Part shown: in pieces, positions 34,088-42,425 of the stretch | How positions within the stretch are numbered: position 1 is the first letter of the stretch | Layout of the letters: the number at the start of each line of letters is the position of its first letter | Origin: Lichenifustis flavocetrariae | GTDB taxonomy: Bacteria; Pseudomonadota; Alphaproteobacteria; Rhizobiales; Beijerinckiaceae | NCBI RefSeq assembly: GCF_026130545.1 | Contig: NZ_JAMOIM010000016.1 | Span: 99,443-163,442, forward strand | DNA: 64,000 nt | Direction of reading: 5' to 3' | The notes under the pieces: model-generated | Database searches by the model: none | Told to the model about the DNA's origin: nothing | The model's input: the letters and a program-made list of their open reading frames with translations, nothing else | Program-made: the position numbers and the translations under genes

Positions 34088-36454
34088 ATGCACCACGAAG
34101 ACATCGCCGTCCTGGGCCTCTCCGAGCCCGTCGCCATCACGGTCGACACCTGGGGCATTCCGCACATCCGGGCCGGCAACCTGCTCGACCTGTTCTTCGC
34201 GCAGGGGTTCAATGCGGCGCGCGACCGGCTCTGGCAGATCGACCTGTGGCGCAAGCGCGGGCTCGGCCTGCTCGCGGCCGATTTCGGGCCCGGCTATCTC
34301 GAACAGGACCGCGCGGCGCGGTTATTCCTCTACCGCGGTGACATGGAGGCCGAATGGGCCTGCTACTGCTCCGACGCGAAGGTCATCTGTGACGCGTTCG
34401 TGAACGGCATCAACGCCTACGTCGATCTCGTCGACGCCGAACCGAAGCGACTGCCGCCCGAATTCGTGGAGCTCGGCACAAGGCCGGCCAAATGGGCCGC
34501 AGACGACGTCGTCCGCATCCGCAGCCATTCGTGGATGCGCAACGCCCTTTCGGAGGTGATCCGCGCCAATGTCATGGCCCAGGCTGGTGCTGAGGCCGAT
34601 CTCCTGCGGCAGACGCTCAACCCGCCAATCACGCCCACGATCCCCGAAGGGCTCGATCTCGGTTCGATCCCCACGGCGGTGCTCGACATTTTCAAGCTGG
34701 CCCTCGTCCCCGTCACCTTCGGCCGCGAACGTCTTGATACGGATCTCGACAAGGCCGAGGCCTGGCGCAAGGTGACGCCGTTGGGCGAGGTGGTGCGGGA
34801 GGCCAACGGCCAGGGCTCGAACAACTGGGTGATCGCCGGGACAAACACCGAGACCGGCCGCCCGATCCTCGCGAACGATCCCCATCGGGCCCATGCCGCT
34901 CCCTCACTGCGCTATCTCGTCCACCTCACCTGCCCGGAGTTCGACGGGATTGGTGCAGGCGAGCCGATCCTCCCCGGCATTATGATGGGCCACAACGGCA
35001 CCATCGCGTTCGGGCTCACGCTGTTCTTCGGGCCGGACGAAGAGGACGTCTACGTTTACGAAACGGCGCCTGACGACCCCGAACTTTACCGATATGACGA
35101 CGGCTGGGAACGTATGACGCGCATCGAAGAACCCGCGACGGTTCGAGGGGCGCCCGGCCAGACCCTGGCGCTCAAATTCACCCGGCACGGCCCAGTGATA
35201 TTCGAAGACCCGACCAAGCGCCGCGCCTATGCGGTGCGCTCGGTCTGGTTCGAGCCGGGCGCCGCGCCCTATTTCGTCAGCCTCTCCTCGATGCGCGCCA
35301 AGACGCACGCGGACTTCGCGGAAGACATGAAGCGCTGGGCGGTGCCGGCCGTGAACCAGGTCTATGCCGATACGGGCGGCACCATCGCCTGGATCGCCGC
35401 CGGCACCAGCCCGATTCGTACGAATTGGGAGGGGCTGCTGCCGGTGCCGGGCGACGGCCGCTATGAGTGGCAGGGCTTCTACCGCGCCGGCGACCTGCCG
35501 CATGTGCTCAACCCCGAGACCGGCTTTTTCGCCACCGCAAACGAGCAGAACGTACCGGTCGACTGGTCTCTGCCAGCTGAGAAGATCGGCCATGAATGGA
35601 TCGAGGGCGCGCGCGCCAACCGCATCGCCGAGGTCTTCGCGGCGACGCCGGTCCACTCGGTCCGGACATCCTGTGCGCTGCAGACGGATCTCTTGTCGCT
35701 GCCGGCCCGGCGCGTGGTGCGCCTGCTGGCAGACCTCGGCAGTGAGGACGCGGCGATCTCGACTGCCCTAGACTTGCTGAGGGATTGGGATGCCGTTCTC
35801 GCAGCGGACAGCGCCGCCGCTGCCCTGTTCGAGGTCTGGTGGTCGAAGCACCTACGGCCCGGCGTTCTCGCCATGGCGGTCGCAGATCCGGCGACGCGCG
35901 CGCTGCTCGGCGCCGGCGACCCGGATGGCGTGCTGCCGCGCCTGGAGCAGCCCGGGCCGTGGTTCGCGGCCCCCGCGGAAGCCGCGCGCGACGCGCTGCT
36001 GCTCGGCACTCTCAGCCGTGCCTATAGCGAATGCGCCGAGCACATGGGTTTGGACCCGTCCGCCTGGGCCTGGGGCCGCCTCCACCAGGGCTATTTTGAG
36101 CACGTTCTGACGGGGCTCACACGCAGCCCGGACCTCAACGTCGGCCCTCTTCCCATGGGCGGCAGCGACTCGACGCCGATGAACGCCATGTACCGCTTCA
36201 ACGACTTCCGCGTCATCCTGGGCGCCTCGGTCCGGATGGTCGTCGACGTTGGCGCCTGGGACGAAAGCGTCTGCATCAATGCGCCCGGCCAGTCCGGCGA
36301 CCCACGCTCGCCACACTATGGGGATCTCGCCGGGAAATGGTCTAAAGGCGAGTACGTGCCAATGCTCTACAGCCAAGAAGCCGTCAGCACGGCTGCGCAA
36401 ATGCAACTCTGCCTGCGGCCAAGTGCTCGATACACTGATGCGGCAAAGCCCTGA
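34088..36454 (+). CDS. penicillin acylase family Ntn-hydrolase
   Basis: The protein has 788 residues. The alpha part (VDTWGIPHIRAGNLLDLFFAQGF) is followed by a spacer and the beta chain beginning at Ser244 in GQGSNNWVIAG, the autocatalytic N-terminal nucleophile. Later GHNGTIAFGLTLFFGPDEEDVY and the Asn region (FATANEQNVP) complete the family's active site. These enzymes cleave amide bonds of beta-lactams, acyl-homoserine lactones or other N-acyl compounds. No signal peptide is present, whereas many characterised members are periplasmic, so this one probably acts in the cytoplasm on an imported substrate. It lies in line with the importer and the PgdA-like deacetylase. Confidence 0.88.
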   Translation: MHHEDIAVLGLSEPVAITVDTWGIPHIRAGNLLDLFFAQGFNAARDRLWQIDLWRKRGLGLLAADFGPGYLEQDRAARLFLYRGDMEAEWACYCSDAKVICDAFVNGINAYVDLVDAEPKRLPPEFVELGTRPAKWAADDVVRIRSHSWMRNALSEVIRANVMAQAGAEADLLRQTLNPPITPTIPEGLDLGSIPTAVLDIFKLALVPVTFGRERLDTDLDKAEAWRKVTPLGEVVREANGQGSNNWVIAGTNTETGRPILANDPHRAHAAPSLRYLVHLTCPEFDGIGAGEPILPGIMMGHNGTIAFGLTLFFGPDEEDVYVYETAPDDPELYRYDDGWERMTRIEEPATVRGAPGQTLALKFTRHGPVIFEDPTKRRAYAVRSVWFEPGAAPYFVSLSSMRAKTHADFAEDMKRWAVPAVNQVYADTGGTIAWIAAGTSPIRTNWEGLLPVPGDGRYEWQGFYRAGDLPHVLNPETGFFATANEQNVPVDWSLPAEKIGHEWIEGARANRIAEVFAATPVHSVRTSCALQTDLLSLPARRVVRLLADLGSEDAAISTALDLLRDWDAVLAADSAAAALFEVWWSKHLRPGVLAMAVADPATRALLGAGDPDGVLPRLEQPGPWFAAPAEAARDALLLGTLSRAYSECAEHMGLDPSAWAWGRLHQGYFEHVLTGLTRSPDLNVGPLPMGGSDSTPMNAMYRFNDFRVILGASVRMVVDVGAWDESVCINAPGQSGDPRSPHYGDLAGKWSKGEYVPMLYSQEAVSTAAQMQLCLRPSARYTDAAKP

Positions 36455-36589
36455 CCACTTAACCCAAACCCAAACATTCGACTTCAACCGGCCATCTGAC
36501 CGGCGGTCGGTCTTGCAAGGCCGCAAACCACCGGCGTCAGCCTTCGCTCGGTTGGGCGTGAGCGAGATCAGCGAACTCGGCGAGTTCCT

Positions 36590-37128
36590 GCCTCCCGGCA
36601 CGAAGCCCGAAGTCCTCGGCATGCTCCGCAAAGGCCAGGTGCCGTTCGCGAACCAGGCGCGCGGCGACGAGTCCAGGAACGGCAAGCCCCTGATGTTCGC
36701 TTTCGGCGCCGAGTTCGTCGAGGTGCGCATCCACAGGCTGACGCGCGAGATCCGGGTCCCGCGCATGACCGGTGCCTTTGCGGCGGGCCGCATCGTGAAC
36801 CCGCGAACGGCCCGGAGCCAGCTTATGGGCGGGATGATTTGGGGAATGTCGTCCGCGTTGCTCGAGGCGACGAAGATCGACGAGAAGCGGGGTCGCTACG
36901 TCAACGACAGCCTCGGGGGAATACCTCATGGCCGTCAATGCTGATGTCCCCCAGGTGGACGTGATCATGGTCCCTGAAGAGGATCCCGAGGTCAATCCCT
37001 TGGGGGTGAAGGGCATCGGCGAGCTCGGCATCGTCGGTACCGCCGCGGCGGTCGCCAACGCCGTCCACCATGCGACCGGCAAGCGCATCTGCGACCTTCC
37101 CATCGTCATGGACAAGCTTCTCGCGTGA
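36590..37128 (+). pseudogene. C-terminal remnant of a xanthine-dehydrogenase-family molybdopterin subunit, frameshifted
   Basis: AFGAEFVEVRIHRLTREIRVPRM, AFAAGRIVNPRTARSQLMGGMIWGM and then, in a second frame, NPLGVKGIGELGIVGTAAAVANAVHHATGKRI are the C-terminal conserved blocks of YagR/CoxL-type subunits, which are normally 700-800 residues. One extra base near 36916-36920 (a GGGGG run) breaks the frame between YVNDSL and MAVNADV. The N-terminal 500 or more residues and the Fe-S and FAD subunits are missing. It abuts the acylase gene end and another gene remnant, so this is a decayed region. Confidence 0.75.
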
Positions 37129-37149
37129 TGGTCAGCGCGGGAGCTCCGG

Positions 37150-37361
37150 CTCGCGAGCTACGTCAAGAACAGCCTGGTGCTGGTCACGGCGCTCTCGCCC
37201 GTGATCGGCACCAGATAGCCGCCCACATCTCTGAAGCGGCCGATGCCCTGGGGGGCACTCTGCGCCAGGCGGGCCATAAAGTCGGGCCATGTGGACGAGG
37301 CGACGTTCGACCGGGTCATGGACCGGGGGTCCATGTTCGGCGATGGCGTCGGCGGCGCGTA
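37150..37361 (+). pseudogene. C-terminal remnant of a fumarase/aspartase superfamily lyase
   Basis: Three consecutive pieces in different frames, SYVKNSLVLVTALSPVIG, AHISEAADALGGTLRQA and HVDEATFDRVMD, reproduce the last 70 or so residues of class II fumarase or aspartate ammonia-lyase (N-S-x-x-x-VTALxPxIG, then the FumC C-terminal domain ending in xFDxxVxPxxM). The frame is broken at least twice and the body of the enzyme is absent. The match is by recalled family pattern. Confidence 0.55.
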
Positions 37362-37362
37362 A

Positions 37363-38070
37363 GAGGCCGCAACGCGGGCGAGCCCCTACCGGGTTGCCCG
37401 ACGGCCCACCGCGCGTTACGCGCGTCCCGTCCATGCAGGTCCGGCCACCGCAGCCGACTGGAACCCCTTTACCAGCTGCGCGAAACGCGGCGGCCAACCG
37501 AAAGGACCGGAACATGGTCGAGGCTCGATCTCAGATCGCGCCGCAGCCGCCGCGATACACCATCTTACGAGGTGTCTCAGGCAACCTTGGGGCGGAGGAA
37601 GCGTAGTCAGAGGCACGTTCAATGTCCATGTCTCCTGGCGGCCGACGACCCATGGCCGTGACAAGATCACGATGCCAAACTTGCGAGGTGACTGCAATGC
37701 AGGTGGCTGTCTCAATGCCTATTGGGGCAAAGCGGGCCATGCCGACGACTGTACCAACAGCCTCCAATGACGTCTCGCGTCGCGGCGATTTCACCCCGAG
37801 ATCACGCATCTTCAAAGCGGAACGCGGGATCGTGTTTAAAGCACGCGGCGGACCGGCGCTGCGTCTCGATGCTTCGTTAGCTGAGAGCACGACGGCGATC
37901 GGAATGCGGATCACCGAAAGCGGCTGTCCCGTCCGGACGCGGTGAGGCTCGGCGAGATGGTGCGCGGCAGGATTGAGCGGATCACGATCACGGGCCATGA
38001 GAGCGGCGCGATCGAGGTCGCTTGCGGGCAGCTTTCGCGGGTGTCACGCATGCCGCGGTGCTCCAATCCG
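37363..38070. other. about 700 bases without an intact gene
   Basis: No frame here has family motifs and codon-like character together. A piece near 37945-38040 (GRIERITITGHESGAIEVA) is weakly reminiscent of PrpF-type isomerase C-termini and may be another gene remnant, which would fit the two remnants just upstream. I do not call it a gene. Confidence 0.4.
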
Positions 38071-39360
38071 TCAGTTGGTTGGACTGTAGTGCGAAGCATC
38101 CACTGAGACGGGCCGCCCATCCAGTCGCAGTTCAGCGCAACGCGGAACCGACCGGGCGATGACGCGACCGAAGCGGATGACGGCGAGACGGGTGGCCTTG
38201 AGACGGATCGCTTCGATCGGGTCGCGAGCCTGGAGAAGAACGAAATCAGCCCTGTTGCCCACCGCGAGCCCATAACGATCGAGCTCCATGACTTTGGCCG
38301 CGTTGATCGTTACCATGTCGAAGGCGCCGCTCATCGCCGCGCGCGAGGTCATTGGGGCAGCGTGGATTGCCATATGAGCCACCTCGAGCATATCGCCTGA
38401 GCCAAGCGGATACCACGGGTCCATCACGCAGTCGTGGCCGAGAGCTACGTTAACGCCGGCAGCCTTGAGCTCCGGCACGCGCGTCATGCCGCGACGTCGC
38501 GGATAGGTGTCGTGACGGCCTTGGAGTGTGATGTTGATGAGAGGGTTCGCCACCACGTGGACGCGCGCTTCCGCGATGAGAGTAATGAGCTTCGACACAT
38601 AGTAATTGTCCATCGAGTGCATGGAGGTGCAATGTGACCCCACCGCCCTGCCCTGCAGCCCATGACGCACCGTCTCGGCAGCCAGCGTCTCGATGTGGCG
38701 CGACAGCGGATCGTCGGATTCGTCGCAATGGAGGTCGATCGGCAAGCCTCGGTCGGCAGCAATCCGGCATAGGGCCGCGACCGAGGCAGCCCCGTCCGCC
38801 ATGGTGCGCTCGAAATGCGGGATGCCGCCGACGACGTCGACGCCCAGATCGAGGGCCCGGTCGAGGGCCGCCACGGCGCCGGGCGCCCGGTAGTAGCCAT
38901 CCTGCGGAAAGGCCACGAGCTGCAGATCGATGTATGGCTTCACCCGTTCGCGCACGTCGAGCAGGGCCTTGACCGTCAGCAGCCGCGGATCGCTGACGTC
39001 GACGTGGCTGCGGATGGCCAGCAGCCCCTGCGACACCGCGAGGTCGCAATAGCGCAGCGCGCGCTCTACGAGCGCCTCATGAGTCAAGAGCGGCTTCAGC
39101 TCGCCCCAGAGCGCGATGCCTTCGAGCAATGTCCCGGACTCGTTCAGCCGCGGCAGACCGAGCGAGAGCGTCGCGTCCATGTGGAAATGCGGGTCGACGA
39201 AGGGCGGCGAGACGAGCTGTCCCGCCGCGTCGATCGTCTCACCCGCCTCGGTCGCGATGCTCGGCGCGATGGCGGTAATGCGGCCGCTCGCGACCGCGAT
39301 GTCCTGGCCCGTGCGCCCATCGGGCAGCGTGGCATTGGTGACGAGGAGATCGACGCTCAT
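38071..39360 (-). CDS. cytosine deaminase-type amidohydrolase (CodA-like)
   Basis: The protein has 429 residues, against 427 for E. coli CodA. Metal ligands are visible: H58 and H60 in PHFHMDATL, H211 in HCDESDD with the catalytic Glu, H243 in GSHCTSMHS, and D310 in GHDCVMDPWYPLG. The NPLINITLQGRHDTYPRRRG stretch is nearly identical to CodA. It hydrolyses an exocyclic amino group of a nucleobase-like ring in the cytoplasm. The residue after the catalytic Asp is Cys311, whereas CodA has a second Asp (D314). It is the last gene of the operon, 17 bases after the nucleoside hydrolase. The ATG at 39360 is chosen on family length; a longer frame upstream has no homology. Confidence 0.88.
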   Translation of the reverse strand: MSVDLLVTNATLPDGRTGQDIAVASGRITAIAPSIATEAGETIDAAGQLVSPPFVDPHFHMDATLSLGLPRLNESGTLLEGIALWGELKPLLTHEALVERALRYCDLAVSQGLLAIRSHVDVSDPRLLTVKALLDVRERVKPYIDLQLVAFPQDGYYRAPGAVAALDRALDLGVDVVGGIPHFERTMADGAASVAALCRIAADRGLPIDLHCDESDDPLSRHIETLAAETVRHGLQGRAVGSHCTSMHSMDNYYVSKLITLIAEARVHVVANPLINITLQGRHDTYPRRRGMTRVPELKAAGVNVALGHDCVMDPWYPLGSGDMLEVAHMAIHAAPMTSRAAMSGAFDMVTINAAKVMELDRYGLAVGNRADFVLLQARDPIEAIRLKATRLAVIRFGRVIARSVPRCAELRLDGRPVSVDASHYSPTN

Positions 39361-39377
39361 GGCGGTGCTGTCTCCGG

Positions 39378-40343
39378 TCAGGACACCTTGGGCCCAAGGG
39401 CCAGCGTGCTCTCGAGAAATTCGCAGAACTTTTCCCGATCCGCCCCGAAGGCGACGTGGCAGTTCGGATCCTTGAGGTTGCGGTAGTGCGTGTCGACCAC
39501 GGTGCGGCCGACCGTCAGCGTCCCGTGGCACTCGACATCGACATGGCGGAACAGCGTCGTGACCACGCTCGGGTCGAGCATGAAGTTGACGCAGAGCGCG
39601 TCGTGCACCGGGCAGGCGTTGCGCTCCTCCATCGGCTGGTTGTCGTCATAGGCGCGGATGCGCTGGTCGATGAAGCGCGAGGCCGCGAGCCCCGCCGTCG
39701 TACCGAGCGCTTCGAGCTTGCGTGACCGCTCGTTGGAGACGAGCGCCTTATGGGTCGCGTCGAGCGGCAGCAGCGTTACCTTCTTGAAGCCGGCCGCGAA
39801 GACCTTGGCGGCGCCTTCCGGGTCGGCCCAGATGTTGAATTCGGCCTGTGGGGTCACGTTGCCCTTGTGATGGGCGCCCCCCATGATGATGACTTCGGGC
39901 ACGTAGTCGACCAGCTTCGGGAAGACCGCGACGGCGGCCGCGATGTTCGACAGCGGCCCGACCGGCATCAGCACGATCTCATCAGTGGCGTTGCGATAGG
40001 TCTCGATCAGGAAGTCGACCGCACCGGTCTCCTGCTTGCGGAGTGTGGTATTGGGGATCGGCAGTTCGCGGCCATGCACGCCGTTGTCGAACTTGATAGC
40101 ACGCGGGACGGGAAAGTCCGGTCGGGCCAGGGGCGAACTCAAGCCCTCGTAGACCGGAATGTCGCCGCGCCCGACGAATTCCAGCGCCCGCAGGGTGTTG
40201 TTAGTGCAATATTGAACCTCGACATTGCCGTTCACCGAGGTGCAGGCGATGAGGTCGAGATGAGGATGCAGGGCCGCGCACATAATGGCGACGGCATCGT
40301 CGGTGCCAGTGTCGACGTCGAGAATGAGCTTGCGTTTGGACAT
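39378..40343 (-). CDS. nucleoside hydrolase (inosine-uridine preferring type)
   Basis: The protein has 321 residues. The N-terminal DVDTGTDDAVAIMCA supplies the calcium- and ribose-binding aspartates of the IUNH family. LMPVGPLSNIAAAV, IIMGGAHHKGNVTPQAEFNIWADPEGA and CPVHDALCV (the active-site His-Asp) follow. It releases free base and ribose from nucleosides. Lying between the permeases of a BMP-type importer and a CodA-like deaminase, it would supply bases for deamination and ribose for the PfkB kinase encoded upstream. Confidence 0.92.
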   Translation of the reverse strand: MSKRKLILDVDTGTDDAVAIMCAALHPHLDLIACTSVNGNVEVQYCTNNTLRALEFVGRGDIPVYEGLSSPLARPDFPVPRAIKFDNGVHGRELPIPNTTLRKQETGAVDFLIETYRNATDEIVLMPVGPLSNIAAAVAVFPKLVDYVPEVIIMGGAHHKGNVTPQAEFNIWADPEGAAKVFAAGFKKVTLLPLDATHKALVSNERSRKLEALGTTAGLAASRFIDQRIRAYDDNQPMEERNACPVHDALCVNFMLDPSVVTTLFRHVDVECHGTLTVGRTVVDTHYRNLKDPNCHVAFGADREKFCEFLESTLALGPKVS

Positions 40344-40382
40344 GATGTTTCCTTCCGAAAGGTTTGAAAAGCGTGGTCGTCG

Positions 40383-41297
40383 TCAGGTGTCGAATCGCCA
40401 GCCGTTCTGGGTCGAGCTGCGGTTGGCGCGAATGCCGACGATGACGAGTGCCAGGATGGTGGCCGCATAGGGGATGATCTGCAGCAGCTGTGGCGCGGTG
40501 CCGGTGATCTGCGGCAGGCGCACCGCGAGGGCCGTGGCGACGCCGAACATCAGCGCCACCAGGGTGGTGGCGACCGGGCGGCCTTTGGCGAAGAAGATCG
40601 CGGCCAGCGCGATGAGACCCCGTTCGTCGGTCATCTGCTTGGCGAAGAGCGAGACGTAGCCGAGCGACAGATAGGCGCCGCCAAGCCCGCAGAAGAAACC
40701 GCTGATCACCATGGTCTGCAACTTGATCGCGTCGACGTTGACGCCGGCCGCGAGAGCCGCGTCCTCGGCTTCGCCGATCATCCGAACCCGCAGGCCCCAT
40801 CGCGTGCGATACAGCGTCCAGGCGACCACCGGGACGGCCAGATAGGCGACATAGACCAGCAGCGTGTGACCGCTGAGGAGCGGGCCCAGCACGGGCAGGT
40901 CGGCCAGCCCCGGAATGCGCAAGGCCGGAAAGACCGGAATGGCGGCTGAGGCGAAGACACCGTCCTGATCAAAGATCGCCTTGAGCAGCAAGGCTGTCAG
41001 CCCATAGGCCAGAAAGGTGACCGCGATGCCCGCGATGAAGATGTGGGCGCGAAACCGCAGGTTGAACAGGGCGAGCACGGCGGCGAGGGCCATCGAGGCC
41101 AGGACACCGGCGAGCACGCCCATCGTCAAGCTTCCCGTGGCGAAGGCGGCGCCGACTGCCGCGAAGGCCGCGACAATCATGAAGCCGTCGAGCGCGATGT
41201 TCAGGATGCCGGCTTGGAATGTGTAAAGACCACCAAGCGCCGCGAAGACCAGCGGCGTGGCGATGCGGATCGAGGAGAACGCGATATCCGACAGCAT
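40383..41297 (-). CDS. nucleoside-type ABC transporter permease (NupQ/YufQ-like)
   Basis: The protein has 304 residues and 8-10 predicted membrane helices (for example PLVFAALGGLYTFQAGILNIALDG). GEAEDAALAAGVNVDAIKLQ is the cytoplasmic loop that meets the ATPase. It is the second permease of the BMP-family importer, 3 bases after the first. Related systems take up purine and pyrimidine nucleosides. Confidence 0.9.
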   Translation of the reverse strand: MLSDIAFSSIRIATPLVFAALGGLYTFQAGILNIALDGFMIVAAFAAVGAAFATGSLTMGVLAGVLASMALAAVLALFNLRFRAHIFIAGIAVTFLAYGLTALLLKAIFDQDGVFASAAIPVFPALRIPGLADLPVLGPLLSGHTLLVYVAYLAVPVVAWTLYRTRWGLRVRMIGEAEDAALAAGVNVDAIKLQTMVISGFFCGLGGAYLSLGYVSLFAKQMTDERGLIALAAIFFAKGRPVATTLVALMFGVATALAVRLPQITGTAPQLLQIIPYAATILALVIVGIRANRSSTQNGWRFDT

Positions 41298-41300
41298 GGC

Positions 41301-42425
41301 TCAGGCCTCCGTGGTGCCCTGCTCGGCAGGCAGCGTCATCGGCAGGGTGACGGCGGGCGCGGAGGCGACGAGGGGACGCCGCCAACCGCGCCAGGAAAAG
41401 GTGAAGCGTGCCGCGAGAATCAGCACCACGATGAACTGCAGCACCTGGACCAGGTACTTGCTGATGCCGAGCTCCATCTGCAGTACGGAGCTGCCGCTGT
41501 TCAGCGCGCCGAAGAGAAAGGCGGAGAACAGCACGCCGATCGGGCTCGAATTGGCCAGCATGGCGACCGCGATGCCGTCGAAACCATAGCCGGGCGAGAA
41601 ATTATCGTAGAAAGCGCCATAGACGCCGAGCACTTGCTCCGCACCCGCGAGACCGCCGATGGCGCCGCTCACCAGCATCACGCCGATGACGTTGCGGCGC
41701 ACCCGGATGCCGCCGTAATTGGCGAAGCGCGCGTTGAGGCCGATCAGCTTCCATTCGAAGCCTCGTACGGTGCCGTTATTGAACAGCGCCATCAGGGCGC
41801 AGCACGCAAGCGCAATGAAGATGCCGGTGTTCAGCTGCGAATAGAGTGAAAAATTGGCGAGACGCGCGGCGTCGACCACGTCCGGCAGCTTGTTGGTCGG
41901 GCCCGGCGCCTTGAGAACGCGGGCCGACACATAGCCGGTGAGCAGCAGCGCGATCGGATTCAACATCAAGCAGAGCACGAGTTCATTGACGCCGATATAG
42001 GCCCGCAGCAAGGCCGGGATGGCGGCCCAGGCTGCGCCTCCGGCCAATGCCGCGAGGAGGCAGGCCGGCACCATCGCCCAATCGGGGAGCGGCGCTGCGT
42101 AACCGACGATTCCCGCCGCCAGCGCCCCCATCAGCATCTGGCCCTCGACGCCGATGTTCCAGATGCCCGAGCGGAACGCGATGGCGACCGCCAGGCCGGT
42201 GAAGATCAGCGGCGTCGTCAGCTGCAACGTCACCGCCAGGTTGGGCCAGCCGCTGAGGCTTCCGACCAGCAGCACCGCATAGACCGTGAAGGGATTCTTG
42301 CCGAGCACCGCCATCAGCAGGCCGCCCAGACCGAACGACACGACAAGCGCGAACAGCGGCGGCCCAACGGCCCGAAGCAGGCGCGGGAGCACAGGGTGGG
42401 GACGTGGAGCCGCGCGATCCGTCAT
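41301..42425 (-). CDS. nucleoside-type ABC transporter permease (NupP/YufP-like)
   Basis: The protein has 374 residues. The helices include FALVVSFGLGGLLMAVLG, and FRSGIWNIGVEGQMLMGALAA is the family signature. IGLNARFANYGGIRVRRN is the coupling loop. It pairs with the downstream permease. The ATG overlaps the ATPase stop by 4 bases (ATGA). Confidence 0.9.
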   Translation of the reverse strand: MTDRAAPRPHPVLPRLLRAVGPPLFALVVSFGLGGLLMAVLGKNPFTVYAVLLVGSLSGWPNLAVTLQLTTPLIFTGLAVAIAFRSGIWNIGVEGQMLMGALAAGIVGYAAPLPDWAMVPACLLAALAGGAAWAAIPALLRAYIGVNELVLCLMLNPIALLLTGYVSARVLKAPGPTNKLPDVVDAARLANFSLYSQLNTGIFIALACCALMALFNNGTVRGFEWKLIGLNARFANYGGIRVRRNVIGVMLVSGAIGGLAGAEQVLGVYGAFYDNFSPGYGFDGIAVAMLANSSPIGVLFSAFLFGALNSGSSVLQMELGISKYLVQVLQFIVVLILAARFTFSWRGWRRPLVASAPAVTLPMTLPAEQGTTEA

